From an uncultured Clostridia bacterium (GTDB lineage: Bacteria; Bacillota; Clostridia; Lachnospirales; Lachnospiraceae), in assembly GCA_946611595.1 (NCBI GenBank), contig CAMODY010000056.1:1-10272 (forward strand): a stretch of 10,272 nt of DNA, written 5' to 3'. Under the pieces are notes generated by a model that saw only the letters and a program-made list of their open reading frames with translations, was not told the origin of the DNA and searched no databases. A program made the translations under genes and the position numbers. This document shows positions 6,396 through 10,272 of the stretch, piece by piece (position 1 is the first letter of the stretch; every line of letters begins with the position of its first letter).

Positions 6396-8154
6396 AGGAA
6401 ATGGCGAACGTGCCAGCTTAAAGTATCTTTCTCCCCTGATCAAATATCTCGGAAGAAATAAAGCTTTATTACTGGTTTCAATCATATTTGCAGTTATAGG
6501 AACGATCTTTACCATTATTGGTCCGCGTTTTGTCAGCCAGATCGCTGACTTGATCACGGCTGGTTTCACAGGAGATATCGACCTGAAGGCAGTCGTCCGG
6601 ATCGGAATCCTTTTGATCGTGATGTATTCGCTTGCCTGGATCTTCTCTTTCTTCCAGCACTTTGCGATGAACTCGGTCACGCAGAGGACAGCTTACGGAC
6701 TGCGTAAAGATATCTGCCGGAAGATCAACATCCTTCCGCTGAAATACTTCGATAATCACCTGATCGGTGACATCTTGTCCAGGATCGTCAATGATATTGA
6801 TACGATCGCAATGGCCATGAACCAGAGTGTGGGCAACCTGTTTACTGCAGGAACACAGTTTATCGGTGTTCTGATCATCATGTTTTTCACGAACTGGGTA
6901 CTGACACTGGTGGCTTTGGCTGCTGCTGTGATTGGTTTTATTCTGATGACAAGCATCATGAAACGCTCCCAGAAGTACTTTGATCAGACACAGGCTGTAC
7001 TTGGCGAATTGAATGGCCATGTGGAAGAGATCTATGGAGGACAGACGATCGTCCGTGCCTATAATGCAGAAAAAGAAGAGTACAGCAAGTTTAATGATAT
7101 CAATACCAGACACAGGGCAGTTGTATGGAAAGCACAGTTCTTCGGAACAATGATGCCTCCGATCATGGGCTTTGTCGGAAACCTTGGCTATGTTGCTGTC
7201 TGTATTGTCGGAGCAGTCATGACGGCAAATAATCTGATCAGTTTCGGTACTGTTGTAGCATTCATGATCTATATCCGCTTGTTTACTGCTCCTCTTCAGC
7301 AGCTTGGACAGGTCTTTACACAGATGCAGAGTGCGGCAGCTGCTTCCCGTCGTGTCTTTGAATTCCTCGAAGAAGAGGAACTGCCATACGATAAGGATAA
7401 GCCGATCGTGATCCCGTTTGGCGAAGCAAAAGGTGAAATCGCTTTTGAACATGTGAAGTTTGGATACAATCCTGATAAAACGATCATCAAGGATTTCAGC
7501 GCTTTAGCCAAAGCAGGACAGAAGGTGGCAATCGTTGGCCCGACCGGCGCAGGAAAGACGACAATGGTAAATCTTCTTATGAGATTCTATGAGCTTGATG
7601 GTGGAAGGATCACAATCGATGGTCATCCGATCTCGGATATGAGAAGAGAAGAAGTGCATGCGCTTTTCGGTATGGTGCTTCAGGATACCTGGCTCTTTGA
7701 AGGCAGCTTTAAGGAAAACATCAAGTACAGCAAGGAAGCGACGGATGAGCAGGTCGTGGAAGCGGCCAAAATGGCAGGAATCCATCATTTTATCATGACG
7801 ACAAAGGATGGATATGATACGATATTAGATGAGGAAGCAAACGTGTCTCAGGGACAGAAGCAGCTGATCACCATCGCAAGGGCAATGGTCGAGAATGCAC
7901 CGTTCCTGATCTTAGACGAAGCAACATCTTCTGTTGATACCCGTACAGAACAGCTCATTCAGGATGCAATGGACAGATTGATGGCAGGAAGAACTTCCTT
8001 TATCATTGCACATCGACTGTCTACGATCAAAAATGCTGATCTTATTCTTGTCATGAAAGAGGGAGATATTATCGAGCAGGGAAATCACGAAGAACTTATG
8101 GCGCAAGGTGGTTTCTATGCCGATCTTTATAACTCACAGTTTGAAAGCGCATAA
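6388..8154 (+). CDS. Heterodimeric ABC exporter, catalytic partner subunit
   Basis: A 588-residue half-transporter with the same layout as its neighbour: a six-helix transmembrane domain (about residues 20-325) and a nucleotide-binding domain (about 350-585). Walker A is GPTGAGKTT (384-392). Walker B is LILDE with Asp510 and the catalytic Glu511 present. The H-loop His542 (IIAHRLST) is present. The signature, however, is VSQGQ (486-490) instead of LSGGQ. Paired with the upstream subunit, this gives one consensus site (this Walker A/B/His with the partner's SGGQ) and one degenerate site (the partner's Asp504/Gln535 with this VSQGQ). The ATG at 6388 lies inside the end of the previous gene, preceded by GAGGAGG at about 6372-6378, so the two are translationally coupled and made together. 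Family assignment is firm; the cargo is not known. Confidence 0.94.
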   Translation: MRRGNGERASLKYLSPLIKYLGRNKALLLVSIIFAVIGTIFTIIGPRFVSQIADLITAGFTGDIDLKAVVRIGILLIVMYSLAWIFSFFQHFAMNSVTQRTAYGLRKDICRKINILPLKYFDNHLIGDILSRIVNDIDTIAMAMNQSVGNLFTAGTQFIGVLIIMFFTNWVLTLVALAAAVIGFILMTSIMKRSQKYFDQTQAVLGELNGHVEEIYGGQTIVRAYNAEKEEYSKFNDINTRHRAVVWKAQFFGTMMPPIMGFVGNLGYVAVCIVGAVMTANNLISFGTVVAFMIYIRLFTAPLQQLGQVFTQMQSAAAASRRVFEFLEEEELPYDKDKPIVIPFGEAKGEIAFEHVKFGYNPDKTIIKDFSALAKAGQKVAIVGPTGAGKTTMVNLLMRFYELDGGRITIDGHPISDMRREEVHALFGMVLQDTWLFEGSFKENIKYSKEATDEQVVEAAKMAGIHHFIMTTKDGYDTILDEEANVSQGQKQLITIARAMVENAPFLILDEATSSVDTRTEQLIQDAMDRLMAGRTSFIIAHRLSTIKNADLILVMKEGDIIEQGNHEELMAQGGFYADLYNSQFESA

Positions 8155-8195
8155 GCTTTAAAAGCAAAAACATTTTCTTAGGAGAGGAGGTCCGT

Positions 8196-9461
8196 ATGGC
8201 GAAAACAATCAGAGTCAGAAACCTGGAAATCGGAAGAGGCAGGCCGAAGATCTGTGCGATCGTACTTGGCGAAACAGAAGGTGAGATCCTTCAATTGGCG
8301 GAGCGCGCGAACTCGGAAAACTGCGACATGATCGAATTTCGTGCGGACCATTATGCGAAGATTTTAGATCTCGATGCGGCAAAGACCATCCTTGGAAAGA
8401 TCCGTAAGATCTGCCGTAAACCGATCATCTTTACGTTCCGCAGAAAAGAAGAAGGCGGAAAGACGCAGGTCTCCTTAGAGTATTACAAGAAACTCCTGCT
8501 TGTGGTTGCGCAGAACTGGTATGCGGATATTATCGATGTAGAAGCTTCTGCACTTCAGGGGGATGGAACCTTTGTTGATACCCTGAAAGATTTTGGCGTT
8601 TTTGTCATTATCTCAAAACATGATTTTGAAAAGACTCCGACACAGGAAGAGATCATTGAGAACTTTTTCATGATGCAGGATCTTGGCGCCGATATCGTAA
8701 AGGCAGCCTATATGCCGAATTCAAAGAAAGATGTTCTTAATCTGATCACTGCAGCAGAGAATGTGACGAGTACCTATGAATCCTGTCCGGTTGTTGCAAT
8801 TTCCATGGGACACCTTGGAATGATCACTCGTATTTTAGGTGAATTCATTGAAAGCGCGATCACCTTTGCGGCGATTACAAAATCATCCGCTCCGGGACAG
8901 ATCGGTATCGATAAAATGGAGATGGTTCTGGATGTGATCCATAACAATTACAAGAAGGTTTTCTTAGTTGGATTTATGGGAACCGGAAAGACGGCAGTTG
9001 CGAATGCACTTGCAACAAACTACGGTCTCAATAAGCTGGATCTGGACGCATATATCGAAAAGAAAGAGCATATGAGCATCGCAGATATTTTTGCGACGCA
9101 GTCGGAAAGCGGGTTCCGTGACAAGGAAACAAAGCATCTGCGTCAGGTACTTAAGAAAAATTATCAGGTCATCTCTCTTGGCGGAGGTATTGTTCTTCGA
9201 AATGAGAATATTGAACTGATCAAGGAGAAGGGTGTTATAGTTCTATTGACTGCAAAACCGGAGACGATCGCGCTTCGTATGAAGCGGGATAAGACAAGAT
9301 CCTGGCTCGGTGACAACATTGATCTGGATTACATCAAAGACCTGATGAAGAGCAGAGAAGAGGCTTATCTCAAAGTTGCTGATGTGGTAATCAGTACGGA
9401 CGAGAAAACGGTTGATGAGATCTGCAAAGAAATAGTTGAAACTTTAGGCTTTACACTATAA
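8196..9461 (+). CDS. aroD/aroK: Bifunctional type I 3-dehydroquinate dehydratase / shikimate kinase
   Basis: A 421-residue cytoplasmic fusion of two shikimate-pathway enzymes. Residues about 1-248 form a type I dehydroquinase (3-dehydroquinate to 3-dehydroshikimate): EFRAD with Glu47/Arg49, TFRRKEEGG with Arg82/Glu86, Asp114, catalytic His142 in SKHDF, Schiff-base Lys169 in IVKAAYM, SMG, Arg212, and SSAPGQ (230-235). Residues about 254-421 form shikimate kinase (shikimate to shikimate 3-phosphate with ATP): Walker A GFMGTGKT (259-266), LDLD with Asp282 and Asp284, FRDKE with Arg308, SLGGG (327-331), Arg368 in TRSWL, and SREEAY with Arg387. Both active sites look complete, and almost no linker separates them. 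The intermediate step, shikimate dehydrogenase (aroE), is not in the window. The start follows GGAGAGGAGG at 8181-8190. It lies 41 bases after the exporter genes and 94 before efp. Confidence 0.95.
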   Translation: MAKTIRVRNLEIGRGRPKICAIVLGETEGEILQLAERANSENCDMIEFRADHYAKILDLDAAKTILGKIRKICRKPIIFTFRRKEEGGKTQVSLEYYKKLLLVVAQNWYADIIDVEASALQGDGTFVDTLKDFGVFVIISKHDFEKTPTQEEIIENFFMMQDLGADIVKAAYMPNSKKDVLNLITAAENVTSTYESCPVVAISMGHLGMITRILGEFIESAITFAAITKSSAPGQIGIDKMEMVLDVIHNNYKKVFLVGFMGTGKTAVANALATNYGLNKLDLDAYIEKKEHMSIADIFATQSESGFRDKETKHLRQVLKKNYQVISLGGGIVLRNENIELIKEKGVIVLLTAKPETIALRMKRDKTRSWLGDNIDLDYIKDLMKSREEAYLKVADVVISTDEKTVDEICKEIVETLGFTL

Positions 9462-9494
9462 AATAATTTAGTTAAAAGAATCATACAAAGACTG

Positions 9495-9536
9495 TCTTGT
9501 ACTCTCAGGGTATAGGCAGGATAAGAGAGTACAGGA
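9495..9536 (+). other. Strong leader hairpin upstream of efp
   Basis: CTTGTACTCTC (9496-9506) pairs with GAGAGTACAGG (9525-9535) with one G-T wobble, and T9495 with A9536 extends it to 12 bp. The 18-base loop is purine-rich with repeated AGG triplets. No T tract follows, so it is not a typical terminator. It ends 5 bases before the efp ribosome binding site and may influence mRNA processing or translation of efp. Confidence 0.55.
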
Positions 9537-9555
9537 ATACAAGGAGGACGAATTT

Positions 9556-10113
9556 ATGGTAGATGCAGGCAGTTTCAAAAATGGCCTTACAGTGGAGATC
9601 GAAGGTGATGTTTATCAGATCCTGGAATTCCAGCACGTTAAACCTGGTAAGGGAGCAGCCTTTGTCAGAACAAAACTGAAAAATATTATTACAGGAAGTA
9701 CAGTAGAAAAAACGTTCCGTCCGACAGAGCGTTTTGAGAATGCACACATCGACCGCGTCAACATGCAGTATCTTTATGATGATGGCGATATGTACAACTA
9801 CATGGATGTTGAAACTTATGAGCAGATTCAGCTCTCCCATGCAGATGTTGCTGAATCCATGAAGTTTGTAAAAGAAAATGAAATGGTTAAGATCTGCTCT
9901 TACAAAGGAAATGTATTTTCTGTTGAGCCGCCGATCACAGTTGAACTTGAAGTTACAGAAACTGAGCCGGGCGTAAAAGGCAACACAGCAACAAACGCAA
10001 CAAAACCGGCAACTGTTGAGACAGGTGCACAGGTTAGAGTTCCGCTGTTCATCGAGCAGGGTGAAAAGATCATCATCGATACCCGTACAGGTGAATATTC
10101 ATCCAGAGCTTAA
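9556..10113 (+). CDS. efp: Translation elongation factor P
   Basis: A 185-residue ribosome-associated factor that promotes peptide bond formation at polyproline stretches. Domain I (about residues 1-64) carries the loop HVKPGKGAAFVRTK, whose tip is Lys32. Domains II and III follow, with the family signature region KGNTATNATKPATVETG (about 140-156) and the C-terminal VPLFIEQGEKIIIDTRTGEYSSRA. Length is standard (about 185). Lys32 rather than Arg excludes the EarP rhamnosylation type; Lys-type EF-Ps can carry beta-lysine or 5-aminopentanol, or be unmodified, and no modification gene is visible here. AAGGAGG at 9541-9547 sets the start. It follows the aroD/aroK gene in the same direction, reminiscent of Firmicutes clusters linking a dehydroquinase gene to efp. 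Confidence 0.97.
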   Translation: MVDAGSFKNGLTVEIEGDVYQILEFQHVKPGKGAAFVRTKLKNIITGSTVEKTFRPTERFENAHIDRVNMQYLYDDGDMYNYMDVETYEQIQLSHADVAESMKFVKENEMVKICSYKGNVFSVEPPITVELEVTETEPGVKGNTATNATKPATVETGAQVRVPLFIEQGEKIIIDTRTGEYSSRA

Positions 10114-10136
10114 GCTCAATCTTTGTTTAAACACTT

Positions 10137-10180
10137 ACTCCCGGAAGCTTTTATGCACAGCATGAAAAGACTCCGGGAGT
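10137..10180 (+). terminator. Long hairpin after efp, terminator or leader structure
   Basis: ACTCCCGGA (10137-10145) pairs perfectly with TCCGGGAGT (10172-10180). Inside, CTTTTATGC pairs with GCATGAAAAG with one bulged G, around a short ACA loop. Only CTTTAT follows, so the U tract is weak. It lies 24 bases after the efp stop and ends 7 bases before the ribosome binding site of the next gene. It could end the efp transcript or reduce readthrough into the next gene. Confidence 0.6.
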
Positions 10181-10198
10181 CTTTATGAGGAGGAAAAG

Positions 10199-10272
10199 AT
10201 GCAGAAGAGAATGGGAAGTGTAGAGACTTTGCCGGCGCCGGCAGATGCAGTCAAGATCATTGATGAGGCATT
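10199..10272 (+). CDS. Start of an unidentified protein (3' truncated)
   Basis: An ATG at 10199 follows a strong GAGGAGG (10187-10193) with five-base spacing, and the frame stays open for 24 codons to the window edge. The visible peptide begins MQKRMGSVETLPAPADAVK and continues IIDEA. It is too short to assign a family. It shows no signal peptide or membrane segment in what is visible. The good ribosome binding site makes a real gene likely. Confidence 0.6.
   Translation, partial: MQKRMGSVETLPAPADAVKIIDEA

Noticed and set aside
6478..7452. A 324-codon open frame on the minus strand
   Set aside because: It lies entirely opposite the second exporter gene. Its translation is Cys/His/Asp-rich without recognisable domains, and it has no start signals of its own. 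It is an antisense shadow of a certain gene.
9556..9654. Link between the rhamnosidase-like protein and rhamnose modification of EF-P
   Set aside because: EarP-type rhamnosylation needs Arg32. This EF-P has Lys32, and no earP-like or rhamnose synthesis gene is in the window.

Overview
The window looks like a chromosomal segment from a Gram-positive Clostridia-type bacterium, plausibly Lachnospiraceae. This is an inference from strong GGAGG-type ribosome binding sites, moderate GC content, and the combination of nrdR, a YqeG-type phosphatase, a heterodimeric ABC exporter, a type I dehydroquinase and efp. Every convincing gene lies on the + strand, and no gap between genes exceeds 300 bases. 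I see no rRNA, tRNA, CRISPR array, transposase or phage gene.

Left region (1-3297): a large protein enters from beyond the left edge. It has an acidic N-terminal part, then six LxGGL[PS] motifs in three alternating pairs, then a full-length GH78 alpha-L-rhamnosidase-like fold. The residues expected to be catalytic in that fold are substituted and one expected catalytic loop is missing. A Cof-type HAD phosphatase follows 12 bases later, in the same reading frame and without a visible ribosome binding site.

Middle-left (3298-4492): an intergenic region carries two NrdR-box-like sites around a sigma-A-like promoter and a perfect terminator-type hairpin, then nrdR, the ribonucleotide reductase repressor. 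A YqeG/Gep4-type HAD phosphatase follows.

Middle (4493-8154): a 142-base leader contains a palindrome over a candidate promoter and an A/T hairpin abutting the ribosome binding site. It precedes two overlapping genes for a heterodimeric ABC exporter. The defects in the two nucleotide-binding domains are complementary: one has lost the catalytic Glu and His-switch, the other the LSGGQ signature. Together they predict one working and one degenerate ATP site.

Right (8155-10272): one gene fuses type I 3-dehydroquinate dehydratase to shikimate kinase, covering two non-adjacent steps of the shikimate pathway. Then comes a strong leader hairpin, efp (translation elongation factor P, Lys32 type), another long hairpin, and the first 24 codons of an unidentified gene. 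The yqeG-aro-efp parts resemble housekeeping neighbourhoods of Firmicutes, with the exporter pair placed between them. The most unusual item is the GGLP-repeat/pseudo-rhamnosidase protein; the AroD-AroK fusion and the apparent nrdR autoregulation are next.
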